NCBI GenBank assembly: GCA_943372995.1 | Contig: CALSAQ010000007.1 | Span: 1-64,000 of the forward strand | Reading direction: 5' to 3' | Length of the DNA: 64,000 bases | Source: CAJBVG01 sp943372995 | GTDB lineage: Bacteria > Bacteroidota > Bacteroidia > Sphingobacteriales > Sphingobacteriaceae | Part shown: piece after piece, positions 17,401 through 25,262 of the stretch | How positions within the stretch are numbered: position 1 is the first letter of the stretch | Layout: each line of letters opens with the position of its first letter | Notes under the pieces: generated by a model | Seen by the model: the letters and a program-made list of their open reading frames with translations, nothing else | Told to the model about the DNA's origin: nothing | Databases searched by the model: none | Translations under genes and position numbers: made by a program

Positions 17401-17900
17401 TCTTGTATGTTGCCACCATACAGCATTTCAGAAATTAATATTTGAGCAATTCCTCTTCTTACTTGTTTTTCAAGTTCCAAGGTATTACCATCAAAATAAA
17501 TAAATAATTTATTACCTACTATTTGAGTTAACCCTCCGGTATTTTGTTGTTGGTCGGTAATAAGACCGAGGTTAGTTTGTTTTAAATCTGAGAATTTATT
17601 GTAAGAAAGAATTTTGATTCTGCCTTCTAGTTTGTAATCGAGAATGTCTTCAATCTGTTTCAAATTTTGCTCAGCAATTTTACCAACCATTGCGGCCAAT
17701 TCTTTTCCGTCTTTATAATAATAGGTATCAAAATGTGGGGAGCGAAAAAAGAACCATTGAAAATCTTTATACTGTACCCTGTTCTTTCCAAAATCTGTTT
17801 GAGTACCTTGGGCTTGGGCAAATAATAAACTAGGTGAAATACAAATGAGTACTAACCAAAATGTTAAGTATGTAAATCTTCGTATCAATATCCTATTCAT
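14445..17900 (-). CDS. Outer-membrane protein: peptidase-MA-like domain, PD40 propeller, Omp85-like barrel
   Basis: The 1151-aa protein starts with a signal peptide (residues 1-29, ending LLFAQ). Residues about 45-290 (FFRSPHFDTYYYKDGKELA, FDGNTLELEKQVRRGIAQ, LPDWFLPGLTSYLSEEW) resemble the peptidase-MA/gluzincin-like fold, but no HExxH zinc motif is seen. About 300-560 carries TolB/WD40-like PD40 repeats (FKVSPDGKSYAYIINKDG, YSKDGRKWVLSALRNGQSDI). The last 380 or so residues look like an Omp85/BamA-type barrel ending in alternating, aromatic-rich strands (YFVRFDMAWGVQ, YYVSLSLDF). It is predicted to be surface- or periplasm-facing with the barrel in the outer membrane. Cargo and role are unknown. 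It is transcribed alone. Confidence 0.75.
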   Translation of the reverse strand: MNRILIRRFTYLTFWLVLICISPSLLFAQAQGTQTDFGKNRVQYKDFQWFFFRSPHFDTYYYKDGKELAAMVGKIAEQNLKQIEDILDYKLEGRIKILSYNKFSDLKQTNLGLITDQQQNTGGLTQIVGNKLFIYFDGNTLELEKQVRRGIAQILISEMLYGGNIQEKVSNSTLLTLPDWFLPGLTSYLSEEWNIQIENDLKDGILSGRFKKFNRIAEKDAVVAGHSIWKYVVDNYGAASISNIVYMTRVNRNAENGFSYIIGLDFKELGPIWLDYYQKLYKNEDLNKELKNPKERFTHKNKKRTAKLNYVQFKVSPDGKSYAYIINKDGKYKVYVYDLLTKKTKKVFTTGMKSVAFLQQGSTPILTWHPSSFLLAIAYEKKSMPFVQIVNLRDKKEAVEVNMYKYEKILDFDYSKDGRKWVLSALRNGQSDIYVYDIPSRRDEQITNDWYDDLYPRFVETSGKIIFSSNREKDSIQPAVYSKFPVINSYDLFLYDYDRKDPLLDRVTRTPYINEIKPVNIDTMKMAYLSDESGILNRNILTFDSVAVYSYDTTIFWYDTTITVYKDTFSTYPATNYARNIIDHDQSKKTRRFSEIISDKGLFQIFVNPVNKSISDSVLMIQTPYSVKQKKILSQKLATIELKRKQDSLEIADSIRMVAITDSLLNLSAEQLDTSEYKPSVYDTYYFQTDFPREKSDQTTPVTQKTARGYQIVYIKTPKSTDKGTKSTPTSLDDYFKKSSPKPYTPEFSTNYIISQIDNNLMSNTYQQFTGVGPIYINSNINALIKLGTADLMEDYRITGGFKLAGNLTIPEYYLSFENLKKRFDKQFIFYKQGGNDFFGFSAVKTNSYEFKFVGKYPFNEHSAIRGSVLYRRDELIFLSTDSFSLNIPNFYADNFGYKLEYVYDNTINKGLNLYNGTRFKVYFEQFKEIGINNEGLVDLINAIGKPTQNMVNVGFDYRRYDKIHRQIIFAGRVAGSSSLAKQKVMYYLGGVDGWFVPRFNNDIQIDQTREYKYQALATNMRGFTQNIRNGNSFVVVNTEVRFPVFAYFLNRPIKSDFVKNFQLMPFADVGAAWLGTNMFSYENRFNRINVQGDPVSVTAIQSKYPIVGGFGWGARSRLLGYFVRFDMAWGVQNNIVAEKPVYYVSLSLDF

Positions 17901-17977
17901 TATTCATCAGAACATTAAAATTAAGGAATTATTTTACAGGATAGCCCTAGATGTATAAATTTTTATCATTTTTGTTT

Positions 17978-18619
17978 ATGTTTCAAATTAAAACATTCAC
18001 ATTTAATCCTTTTCAAGAAAACACCTATTTGCTTATAAACGAGCATAATGAGGGTATTTTAATAGATCCAGGATGTTCTAATACTGATGAAGAACAAGAG
18101 TTAAGTGATTTCTTAACACAGAACAACATCGAACTAAAACTTTTGTTGCATACCCATACACATGTCGACCATGTTTTAGGGTACGAATTTATCCATCGTA
18201 CATATGGTTTGATTACGCAAATGCACGAACTTGAGTTACCTATTTTTAGAGCTGTCAAAAGTTATGCCTCTAATTACGGTTTTATCTATCAAGAGGGTCC
18301 AGAACCAGAAATATTACTTAAAGATGGGGATATCATTTCATTTGGAAGCGATTCTTTAGAAGTATTACTTTGCCCAGGGCATAGCCCTGGAAGTATTGTT
18401 TTCTATTGCCCTAAACAACAGTTTGCCATTGCCGGTGATGTTTTGTTCTATCGCAGTATTGGCAGAAGTGATTTACCAGGTGGAAATCATAATACCTTAA
18501 TACATTCTATAAAAACAAAACTTTATACACTACCAGAAGATACCATTGTGTTTCCTGGTCATGGACCACAAACTACCATTGGTGCCGAAAAAATATATAA
18601 CCCTTTTGTAAATTTATAG
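17978..18619 (+). CDS. Metallo-beta-lactamase-fold hydrolase (glyoxalase II-like)
   Basis: The 213-aa protein carries the complete metal-site motifs of the family: HTHTHVDHVLG, LCPGHSPGS, GDVLFYRSIGRSD and FPGHGPQT. Such short MBL enzymes often hydrolyse thioesters (hydroxyacylglutathione hydrolase-like), but the substrate is not determinable. The ATG at 17978 (MFQIKTFTFNPFQENTYL) fits the family start; an in-frame ATG at 17951 would add nine hydrophobic residues not seen in the family. The next gene starts one base after its stop, so the pair is almost certainly cotranscribed. Confidence 0.88.
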   Translation: MFQIKTFTFNPFQENTYLLINEHNEGILIDPGCSNTDEEQELSDFLTQNNIELKLLLHTHTHVDHVLGYEFIHRTYGLITQMHELELPIFRAVKSYASNYGFIYQEGPEPEILLKDGDIISFGSDSLEVLLCPGHSPGSIVFYCPKQQFAIAGDVLFYRSIGRSDLPGGNHNTLIHSIKTKLYTLPEDTIVFPGHGPQTTIGAEKIYNPFVNL

Positions 18620-18620
18620 T

Positions 18621-19859
18621 ATGAAGCTGTCCTATTTTTTTGCTAGAAGGTATTTATTCTCAAAGAAATCAACCCAAGCCATAAATATTATTTCTTTTAT
18701 TTCGGTAATCGGGGTATGCGTTGGGTCGGCGGCACTATTTATTATTCTATCTGTTTTTAATGGTTTTGAAGAACTCAATTTAATTTATTATCAGAAACTT
18801 AGTCCAGATTTAAAAGTGATGAAAATGGATGAGAGTTATTTCCATCCAAACGAAATAAAATCTGTAACCCAACAACTAGACACTAATCGGTTTATTGGAG
18901 TAAATGTTATTGAAGATCAAGCATTGTTAAAATATGCTTCAAGTCCATATTATGCTATTGTAAAAGGGGTTTCAAATTCATTTCTTAAAGTAAAAGAATT
19001 AGACTCTGTGATTATTGCTGGGGACTTTCAATTCAAAGACTCCATTATTGATTATGCCGTAATGGGTAATGGTATAGTTAACTCATTAGGTATTGATATT
19101 ACACAAACTATTCAGCACATAGATATTTACGCACCAAGAGGGACTCTCAACAATCAAAGTATAGATCCTAGTACAAGCATTAAACAAAAAGTATTTTACC
19201 CATCAGGAATATTTAGTGTTCAACAAGATTTGGATGAACGCTATATTTTTAGTTCATTACATTTTGCAGAAGACCTTTTTGAGAAAAAGGATTCCATTAA
19301 TGGATATGAAATTTATGGTTGCACAGAAAAACAAATGTTGAGTATTCAAAAAGAATGGAGAGAAAACTTACCTCAAGGTTATATCATCAAAAACAGGTAT
19401 GAACTAAATGAAACGCTATACAAAGTACTCAATACTGAACGCTGGGCTGTATATCTAATTCTCACTTTGATTTTAACCGTTGCTATTTGTAATATCATAG
19501 GAGCAGTAACTATGTTAATTATAGATAAGAAAAAAGATATCGCATTGCTACATGCCATGGGTATGACTGAATTTAATATTCGTAAGATCTATTTTATTCA
19601 AAGTTTATTAATCTCAATTATTGGATTAATTATTGGCTTGGTATTAGGTACTATATTTGTATACTTACAAGGTAAATATGGATTAATTACTATCGGTGGA
19701 TCTGAAGAGTTCTTAATTCAAAAATACCCTGTAAAAATGCTATTTCGTGATCATATCTTAGTTTTTATAACTGTAATGTTTTTAAGTATAATTACAGGTT
19801 GGTTAACTTCCGCCCAAAGCAAAGCCGCTGGAAGTTCTATTAAAGAAAGTATTTCATAG
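18621..19859 (+). CDS. LolC/LolE-type lipoprotein-releasing ABC permease
   Basis: The 412-aa inner-membrane protein has the FtsX/MacB architecture. One N-terminal helix follows the family opening FFARRYLFSKKSTQAINIIS (helix about 22-45: ISVIGVCVGSAALFIILSVF). A large periplasmic domain (about 45-265) and three C-terminal helices follow, with the conserved cytoplasmic LLHAMGMTEFNIRKIYF coupling segment. LolCE proteins extract lipoproteins from the inner membrane with the ATPase LolD. No ATPase gene is nearby, so LolD must be encoded elsewhere. The gene follows the metallo-hydrolase by one base. Confidence 0.87.
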   Translation: MKLSYFFARRYLFSKKSTQAINIISFISVIGVCVGSAALFIILSVFNGFEELNLIYYQKLSPDLKVMKMDESYFHPNEIKSVTQQLDTNRFIGVNVIEDQALLKYASSPYYAIVKGVSNSFLKVKELDSVIIAGDFQFKDSIIDYAVMGNGIVNSLGIDITQTIQHIDIYAPRGTLNNQSIDPSTSIKQKVFYPSGIFSVQQDLDERYIFSSLHFAEDLFEKKDSINGYEIYGCTEKQMLSIQKEWRENLPQGYIIKNRYELNETLYKVLNTERWAVYLILTLILTVAICNIIGAVTMLIIDKKKDIALLHAMGMTEFNIRKIYFIQSLLISIIGLIIGLVLGTIFVYLQGKYGLITIGGSEEFLIQKYPVKMLFRDHILVFITVMFLSIITGWLTSAQSKAAGSSIKESIS

Positions 19860-19892
19860 CTCAAATCATTTATATCATCTAAAAAAATAGTA

Positions 19893-20768
19893 ATGAAATT
19901 AATTTTTACAATAATGCTAGTTACAATAAGTAGCTACTGTCTTAGTCAGGATTTAATTGTAACCAGTAATAACGATTCCATTAACTGTCAGATAACTGAA
20001 AAAAGAGGATCGTTTTTAGTATATAAAATTAAAGTTGATGGAGAATATCAATCAAGAGCAATAAAAGAAGATCTTATACTGAAAACAGAAACTAATTTTT
20101 ATAACAATAATCCATATCTGATAAAAAAAGAGAATCAAAAGTCGAGTATATATCCATATTGTTTTTTAAATTTTGGAATCAATAGGTCGTGGTTAACTGA
20201 CTATGCACAAGAAACGAATGATGCCGAGTTAGATGCTCTATATAATAAATTGTCAAAAAACTTTTCATTTAGTCCCGAAATAGAATTGTGGCTTAACAAT
20301 AAAATCGGGTTAGGAATGAAGTATGAATATTATTATAGTAAAGCTGAAGATAATGACATGATATTTGTAAATGGTCCATATACTTATCATTATGAAGTAA
20401 AAGACGAAATAAACATTCATACCATTTCGCCAAAACTAAATTTCAGAACACCTTTAAAGAATGATAATAATTATTTATGCTTTAGTGTTATGTATGATTA
20501 TAATTTATTTAATGAGCTTATTTCCATAACCGATAAATCATCTAATGTAAAAGGATCATCTGAATTAAAAGGTAAAAAATCTGGTTTTGGTTTTTCTGCA
20601 GCTTATGAACACCATCTTTCTAAGAATATTAAATTAGGATTTTTATCCAGTTATAAATTTTGTAGTATAGATAAAGTTGAGGTTGACGACGTGGAAGTTG
20701 AATTGTCGGGTGCCAATAAAATAAATTTGAATAGACTTAATTTTGGTTTTTATATTGGTTTTAGATAA
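19893..20768 (+). CDS. Predicted outer-membrane beta-barrel protein
   Basis: The 291-aa protein has a signal peptide (MKLIFTIMLVTISSYCLSQ). A short domain with ITEKRGSFLVYKIKVDG resembles N-terminal segments of other Bacteroidota exported proteins. It is followed by alternating amphipathic strands rich in Tyr/Phe (IGLGMKYEYYYSKAE, SGFGFSAAYEHHLSKNIKLG) ending NLNRLNFGFYIGFR, as expected for an eight- to ten-stranded porin-like barrel. Function is unknown. It is a diverged paralog of the next gene: both have the G(L/V)GM(K/A)YEYY strand and a similar C-terminal strand. Confidence 0.7.
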   Translation: MKLIFTIMLVTISSYCLSQDLIVTSNNDSINCQITEKRGSFLVYKIKVDGEYQSRAIKEDLILKTETNFYNNNPYLIKKENQKSSIYPYCFLNFGINRSWLTDYAQETNDAELDALYNKLSKNFSFSPEIELWLNNKIGLGMKYEYYYSKAEDNDMIFVNGPYTYHYEVKDEINIHTISPKLNFRTPLKNDNNYLCFSVMYDYNLFNELISITDKSSNVKGSSELKGKKSGFGFSAAYEHHLSKNIKLGFLSSYKFCSIDKVEVDDVEVELSGANKINLNRLNFGFYIGFR

Positions 20769-20787
20769 GTAGTATATACTAACCATT

Positions 20788-20795
20788 TAACTTTG
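20788..20795 (+). promoter_or_regulatory. -7 promoter box for the second barrel gene
   Basis: TAACTTTG matches TAnnTTTG. It lies 15 bases before the ATG at 20811, which supports that start over the in-frame TTG at 20793, which overlaps the box. Confidence 0.5.
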
Positions 20796-20810
20796 TTTGA
20801 AAACATATCT

Positions 20811-21572
20811 ATGAAAAAATATTTATTACTAATTTCACTTACTTTTTTTATTTCGGTTGAATCAATCGCAAAAGTTAAGCTAAATGAAAATAATAATGAA
20901 ATTATTTCAAGGTATGAAGTTCATACAAACTCTGAAAAAAACAAGTTCTCTAATAAGTTCCATTTCCATTTAGGAATGAGCTATAATTTATTATTTGGAT
21001 ATAATATCCGAAACAACCCACCAAATTTTTCAAAAACCAACAAGCTATTTAATTCGGGATATAGCTACTCTTTGGAGTCTATTTATTGGATTAAACCTAA
21101 GACAGGAGTCGGAATGGCGTATGAATATTATAATAAACAAAGTAATGAGGTACATGAAATTCATTATCCAATATATTATTATAATGAAAGACTAAGGTTA
21201 AACACTTTCTCGTTAAATATTTATAGGAGATTAACAATCGTTAATCACAAAAACAATCTTCTGTTTAATATTGGTGTTAATTTATCAGATTACTATACCA
21301 AAGTAAATAATATTATTGACTATGGTTACTATAAAATTTACTCTGATGACAAATACACTAAATTAATATTAGGTGGAGAATTAGGGGCTTCTTATGAAAG
21401 AACAATAACTAAACACCTCAATATTGGATTGAGAGCTCAATTGAAATACTCAGAAACTAATAAAGTATACATACAAATAAAAGATGGGGAAAAGGAATAT
21501 ACAAAACTCTACGATACAGATAGAATAAATCTCAGTAGAGCATCTATAGGATTATACTTATGTTTTTATTAG
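20811..21572 (+). CDS. Predicted outer-membrane beta-barrel protein (paralog)
   Basis: The 253-aa protein has a signal peptide (MKKYLLLISLTFFISVESIAK) and a barrel-like pattern (KTGVGMAYEYYNKQSNE, LGGELGASYERTITKHLN, NLSRASIGLYLCFY). It is similar in design to the preceding gene but has diverged strongly. The ATG at 20811 is preferred because it yields a proper signal peptide and lies just after a -7 box. Its 3' end overlaps the convergent mqnB gene by 15 bases. Function is unknown. Confidence 0.68.
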   Translation: MKKYLLLISLTFFISVESIAKVKLNENNNEIISRYEVHTNSEKNKFSNKFHFHLGMSYNLLFGYNIRNNPPNFSKTNKLFNSGYSYSLESIYWIKPKTGVGMAYEYYNKQSNEVHEIHYPIYYYNERLRLNTFSLNIYRRLTIVNHKNNLLFNIGVNLSDYYTKVNNIIDYGYYKIYSDDKYTKLILGGELGASYERTITKHLNIGLRAQLKYSETNKVYIQIKDGEKEYTKLYDTDRINLSRASIGLYLCFY

Positions 21573-22214
21573 CATTTCATTGCATAATCTTAATACCTCT
21601 GAACTAAGGGTATTTATTGCCAAAGGAATATCCCAACTCTCTTTGTTTCTCCTTTCCACGTAATTGGAAATACTTCTCATTTGAATTACTGGAACATTTA
21701 ATTTTAAGCAAACATAGAATACTGCAGCGCCTTCCATGCTTTCTACTTGAGGACTAAACTGCATTTTTGTTTTCATTATGCTTTGCTCATCACCATGAAC
21801 CTTATTTACAGTAATCCCTCTTACCTGTTTTAAATGTGCTAGTGTATTTATTTCATTTAATAAAGGAGCTTTTAATTCACCCCATTCAAAAGGAAATTCA
21901 TCGTGTGCCTGAAGTCCAAGTTGTACTAAAGAGAGAAACTCTTCTCCGTCCTCTGCGCCCATTTCCGAAAAAAGTTCTCTACGTACCCATACCACTTCTC
22001 CAATGTTTATGTCTCTATCAAAACTTCCTGCTATACCAACATTTATAACATAATCGTATTTGGTATCTAGTAACTGTTTGGTTAATTCAAAACATGTGTT
22101 AATCATACCCACTCCTGTTACCAAAAAATCAACAGACCTTAATTGTAATTCTGTTAGGCCATGCTTTATATTTTTTATTTCGAATTCTGTAGCAGATACT
22201 ATTAATATTTTCAT
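21558..22214 (-). CDS. mqnB: Futalosine hydrolase
   Basis: MqnB hydrolyses futalosine to dehypoxanthine futalosine and hypoxanthine in the alternative (futalosine) menaquinone pathway. The 218-aa protein belongs to the PNP/UDP phosphorylase nucleosidase fold: NVGIAGSFDRDINIGEVVWV, VESMEGAAVFYVCLKLNVP and MRSISNYVERRN. The SNYVE segment, where MTA/SAH nucleosidases have Ser-Asp, fits futalosine hydrolases. The presence of mqnD at 43344-44186 in this window supports the call over an MTA nucleosidase. A -7 box (22231-22238) drives it, divergent from queD. Confidence 0.85.
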   Translation of the reverse strand: MKILIVSATEFEIKNIKHGLTELQLRSVDFLVTGVGMINTCFELTKQLLDTKYDYVINVGIAGSFDRDINIGEVVWVRRELFSEMGAEDGEEFLSLVQLGLQAHDEFPFEWGELKAPLLNEINTLAHLKQVRGITVNKVHGDEQSIMKTKMQFSPQVESMEGAAVFYVCLKLNVPVIQMRSISNYVERRNKESWDIPLAINTLSSEVLRLCNEMLIKT

Positions 22215-22230
22215 AATTAATTTGAATAAA

Positions 22231-22238
22231 CAAAGGTA
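22231..22238 (-). promoter_or_regulatory. -7 promoter box for mqnB
   Basis: On the minus strand it reads TACCTTTG, matching TAnnTTTG, 16 bases before the mqnB ATG at 22214. Confidence 0.5.
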
Positions 22239-22293
22239 ATTCTAAAACATGATTAGCAAAATGGTGTTTAGTTATTTTCAAAGTAAAGTATTG

Positions 22294-22301
22294 TATATTT
22301 G
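22294..22301 (+). promoter_or_regulatory. -7 promoter box for queD-folE
   Basis: TATATTTG matches TAnnTTTG and lies 17 bases before the queD ATG at 22319. No clear -33 TTTG is seen. Confidence 0.5.
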
Positions 22302-22318
22302 CAGTTCAACACCTTAAA

Positions 22319-22729
22319 ATGATCTATATAACTAGAAGAGAGCGATTTAACGCGGCTCATAAGCTATTCAAAGAGGAATGGTCTGACGAAAAAAACCTAA
22401 GTATTTTTGGCAAATGCTCCAATCCGAACTGGCATGGCCATAATTATGAACTGTACGTTACTGTTAAAGGGGAGCCTAACCCAGAAACAGGTTTTGTTAT
22501 TGATTTGAAAGTATTAAGAGATATTATGAATCGCGAGGTAATAAGCAAACTTGATCATCGTAATATTAATCTAGATGTTGACTTTATGAAAAACAAAATG
22601 GCATCTACTGAGGTTCTTGCAATAGAAATTTGGAATCAACTAGTACAACCCATAAAAAATGAAGGCGCAATTTTACACAGTGTAAAATTGTATGAAACAG
22701 AAAACAACTTTGTAGAATATTTTGGATAG
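22319..22729 (+). CDS. queD: 6-pyruvoyl-tetrahydropterin synthase / 6-carboxytetrahydropterin synthase family
   Basis: The 136-aa protein carries the PTPS fold signatures: zinc-binding His in FNAAHKL and NWHGHNYEL, the catalytic Cys in FGKCSNPNWHGHNY, and the substrate-binding Glu in the C-terminal KLYETENNFVEYF. Members convert dihydroneopterin triphosphate to 6-carboxytetrahydropterin (queuosine path) or 6-pyruvoyl-tetrahydropterin. The stop lies only four bases before the folE ATG, and GTP cyclohydrolase I supplies the substrate, so the two form one pathway unit. QueD is the likelier role in a bacterium. Genes for the later queuosine steps are not in the window. Confidence 0.85.
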   Translation: MIYITRRERFNAAHKLFKEEWSDEKNLSIFGKCSNPNWHGHNYELYVTVKGEPNPETGFVIDLKVLRDIMNREVISKLDHRNINLDVDFMKNKMASTEVLAIEIWNQLVQPIKNEGAILHSVKLYETENNFVEYFG

Positions 22730-22733
22730 AGAA

Positions 22734-23369
22734 ATGAAAAATCACAACAATATGACGGAAGAAAATGAGATGGATGGTTATCAAAAAATTGATACCTATA
22801 ACCTCGAAAAAATTGAAAGCATAGCTTCTCATTATTCTTCTATACTTCATCAAATTGGTGAAGACCCTCAAAGAGAAGGCTTGTTAAAAACTCCAGAGCG
22901 TGTGGCTAAGGCCTTACAATTTTTAACACATGGTTACGATGTTAACCCTGCGGAAATACTTCGCTCTGCTATGTTTAAAGAAGATTACTCTCAAATGGTA
23001 ATTGTAAAAGACATTGAAATATATTCTCTATGTGAGCATCATTTACTCCCTTTCTTTGGTAAAGCTCATATTGCTTATATTCCAAATGGTCATATTGTTG
23101 GTTTAAGTAAAATTCCTAGAGTTGCCGATGCTTTTGCTCGCAGATTACAAGTTCAAGAACGTTTAACGAACGAAATTCGCGATTGTATACAAGATACTCT
23201 TAAGCCTGCTGGTGTTGCTGTTGTTATCGAATGTAAACATTTATGCATGAGTATGCGTGGTATTCAGAAACAAAACTCTGTAACTACAACTTCAGCTTTT
23301 ACTGGTGCTTTTGAAAATGAAAAAACAAGAGCTGAGTTTATGCGATTAATTACAGCTAGCTTAGATTAA
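22734..23369 (+). CDS. folE: GTP cyclohydrolase I
   Basis: FolE converts GTP to 7,8-dihydroneopterin triphosphate, the entry step to folate, queuosine and pterins. The 211-aa protein has the core motifs KTPERVAKAL, the zinc ligands in SLCEHHLLPFFGKAHIAYIP, the GLSKIPRVADAFARRLQVQE loop and the third zinc ligand with ECKHLCMSMRG. The first roughly 30 residues are variable. ATG 22734 is preferred; an in-frame TTG at 22722 would overlap queD. An ATG a few codons later (MTEENEMDGYQ) is also possible. The 3' end overlaps hlyIII by four bases, tail to tail. Confidence 0.95.
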   Translation: MKNHNNMTEENEMDGYQKIDTYNLEKIESIASHYSSILHQIGEDPQREGLLKTPERVAKALQFLTHGYDVNPAEILRSAMFKEDYSQMVIVKDIEIYSLCEHHLLPFFGKAHIAYIPNGHIVGLSKIPRVADAFARRLQVQERLTNEIRDCIQDTLKPAGVAVVIECKHLCMSMRGIQKQNSVTTTSAFTGAFENEKTRAEFMRLITASLD

Positions 23370-23992
23370 ACAATATAATAATACGTATAGAAATAATGAC
23401 ATGCGGCGCCTCCAACCACAAAGAGGTGCCATAGTTCATGAAAACCTTTGTTCGGTTTCACTTTATCCAAATGATATATCCACGATCCGAAAGTGTAGAA
23501 TACTCCACCACCAAATAATAAGAACAAGCCATTGAAAGGTAATTCAACATAAAGTGTTTTTACACCAAGAATAACCATCCAACTCATTGCTAAATATAAA
23601 TACAAAGATTGTTTATGGTGCATCATTTTGCCAGTTAACTTAGTAGTTACACCAAAGACAACAATACCCCATTGTAAAATTAATAAAGTCCAAAACATCC
23701 AACCCTCATATAACGCAATAAGTGTAGGAGTATAAGTTCCTGCAATCATTAAATAAATACTGGCATGATCTATTTTTCTCCAAAACTTGATTCCTGCTTC
23801 TGTTTTAGGAATCCCGTGATATAATCCACTTGCAGTAAACAATAATACAAAGCACACCGAATATAGTACAGCAGAAAACTCAGCTAAAGGTGTGCTCGCT
23901 TTAATAAATAAAAAATATCCAGCGGGAATCCCTAGTATAGCGGGAATAATGTGCGTTAAAAAATTAGCTGGCTCACGAATTACTTTATTCAT
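23366..23992 (-). CDS. Hemolysin III / PAQR-family membrane protein
   Basis: The 208-aa protein has seven hydrophobic helices and the PAQR/HlyIII metal-site motifs: EPANFLTHIIPAILG, LYHGIPKTE, DHASIYLMIAGTYTP and the C-terminal HELWHLFVVGGAACHYF. The His and Asp residues probably bind zinc in the membrane. Members have been linked to hemolysis or lipid metabolism; the actual activity here is unknown. Its ATG overlaps the rbfA stop by one base (TAATG), indicating translational coupling. Confidence 0.85.
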   Translation of the reverse strand: MNKVIREPANFLTHIIPAILGIPAGYFLFIKASTPLAEFSAVLYSVCFVLLFTASGLYHGIPKTEAGIKFWRKIDHASIYLMIAGTYTPTLIALYEGWMFWTLLILQWGIVVFGVTTKLTGKMMHHKQSLYLYLAMSWMVILGVKTLYVELPFNGLFLLFGGGVFYTFGSWIYHLDKVKPNKGFHELWHLFVVGGAACHYFYTYYYIV

Positions 23993-24357
23993 TACTCCTC
24001 ACCCTCTTTCTTTTTGTTAATTTGATTAAACAACTGATCCATTCTAGATACATATTCCATAGAATCATCGATGAAAAATTCTAGGTGCGGAACAATTCTT
24101 GCTTGATTACGAATACGTTCACCTAATTTATACCTGATCTCTTTTGTTTGTGCCTTTATCTCTGCAAGTAATTGTTCTTTATTATCAGAATTAAAAAAAC
24201 TCAAATACACCCTTGCAACCGAAAGGTCGGGTGAAATTCTAACCATAGTAATGGTTACTATGGTAGAACCATGAAAGGATAAACCTTCTCTCTGAAATAT
24301 ATCACTTAATTCTTTTTGAATTACTCTTGCAAATTTTTGTTGTCTTTTCGTTTCCAT
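23992..24357 (-). CDS. rbfA: 30S ribosome-binding factor A
   Basis: RbfA is a KH-fold maturation factor of the small ribosomal subunit that acts on 16S rRNA 5'-end processing. The 121-aa protein has the normal length and pattern: RQQKFARVIQKELSDIFQRE, VTITMVRISPDLSVARVYLS, and the C-terminal RIRNQARIVPHLEFFIDDSM. It lies 12 bases after the GT2 gene and overlaps hlyIII by one base, forming a three-gene minus-strand operon. Confidence 0.93.
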   Translation of the reverse strand: METKRQQKFARVIQKELSDIFQREGLSFHGSTIVTITMVRISPDLSVARVYLSFFNSDNKEQLLAEIKAQTKEIRYKLGERIRNQARIVPHLEFFIDDSMEYVSRMDQLFNQINKKKEGEE

Positions 24358-24369
24358 TTTCTATCAATA

Positions 24370-25191
24370 TCAAGTATTCACATTATCTTTCATGTACAAT
24401 GCGAGCTCATCAGCAGTCCATTTATCTTCTAATCTTATCATGTTGGAAGCATCAGCAAATACTGGTGGCTTCGATTTTAAAGTTACTCTAATGTAATGGT
24501 GATTATAAACACCTAATGCAATATGACATGGTTTTATATCACCTTGTTCTAAAAATCTTTTTTTAGAACGTACATACAGATCGAAATCTGCTGCTTGAAT
24601 TCTTTCGTCGTATAATCCTAAAAGATCTAATGCTCTTCGGGTAAATATCACACTATTTCCAACAAAACCTTCAATGCATTTGTTTCCGAATTTTCTATAA
24701 CGTTGTTCAGAAAATTTCTCCCAGTTCCCATACATCAGTTTATGCATTAATCTAAAACTAGTTTCAGAACGATTAAAATAAGAAATTATATTTTTTATCC
24801 TTTTCCATTTTCTTCCAAACTTTTTAGTTTCTTCCGGACTTTCCAATCGCTCAATGCCACATACAGTAGCTACATCTAAAGCATTTGCTTGCATGGCTTC
24901 AAGTATATGTTTATCCCAATCGGGAGAAACCGTAATGTCATTATTTAAAAAAGCAAAGACATCGTATTTAGCAATTTTTATACCTTGGTTTTGGGTGTAT
25001 GGATAAGAATAATTAGCATTGTTTTCTATAACTACTGCTCCATTCTCTTTAAAAAACTCCCTAGTACCATCTGTAGAATTATTATCTATGATAATCAATT
25101 CATAGGGGTAATGGGTATATTTCTTAAGATACTCTAAAAAAATCTTGTTGATTCCTAATTGGTTGTGTACGGCCGTAATTATGCTTATCAT
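24370..25191 (-). CDS. Family 2 glycosyltransferase
   Basis: The 273-aa protein has the GT-A core: MISIITAVHNQLG at the N-terminus, LIIIDNNSTDGTREFFKENG, the FAFLNNDITVSPDW metal-binding segment and QAADFDLYVRSKKRFLEQG. It probably transfers a sugar from a nucleotide donor in surface-polysaccharide or glycan synthesis. Acceptor and sugar are unknown. ATG 25191 is preferred over an upstream TTG at 25203 because a -7 box sits at 25201-25208. It is the first gene of the operon with rbfA and hlyIII. Confidence 0.85.
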   Translation of the reverse strand: MISIITAVHNQLGINKIFLEYLKKYTHYPYELIIIDNNSTDGTREFFKENGAVVIENNANYSYPYTQNQGIKIAKYDVFAFLNNDITVSPDWDKHILEAMQANALDVATVCGIERLESPEETKKFGRKWKRIKNIISYFNRSETSFRLMHKLMYGNWEKFSEQRYRKFGNKCIEGFVGNSVIFTRRALDLLGLYDERIQAADFDLYVRSKKRFLEQGDIKPCHIALGVYNHHYIRVTLKSKPPVFADASNMIRLEDKWTADELALYMKDNVNT

Positions 25192-25200
25192 ATCCAAAAA

Positions 25201-25208
25201 CAAAGATA
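25201..25208 (-). promoter_or_regulatory. -7 promoter box for GT2-rbfA-hlyIII
   Basis: On the minus strand it reads TATCTTTG, a perfect TAnnTTTG match 9 bases before the GT2 ATG at 25191, implying a very short leader. Confidence 0.45.
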
Positions 25209-25262
25209 CTATTCTAATTATCTTCTCGGTATTGAAATATTTGTATTATTTTGCATTGTTTC

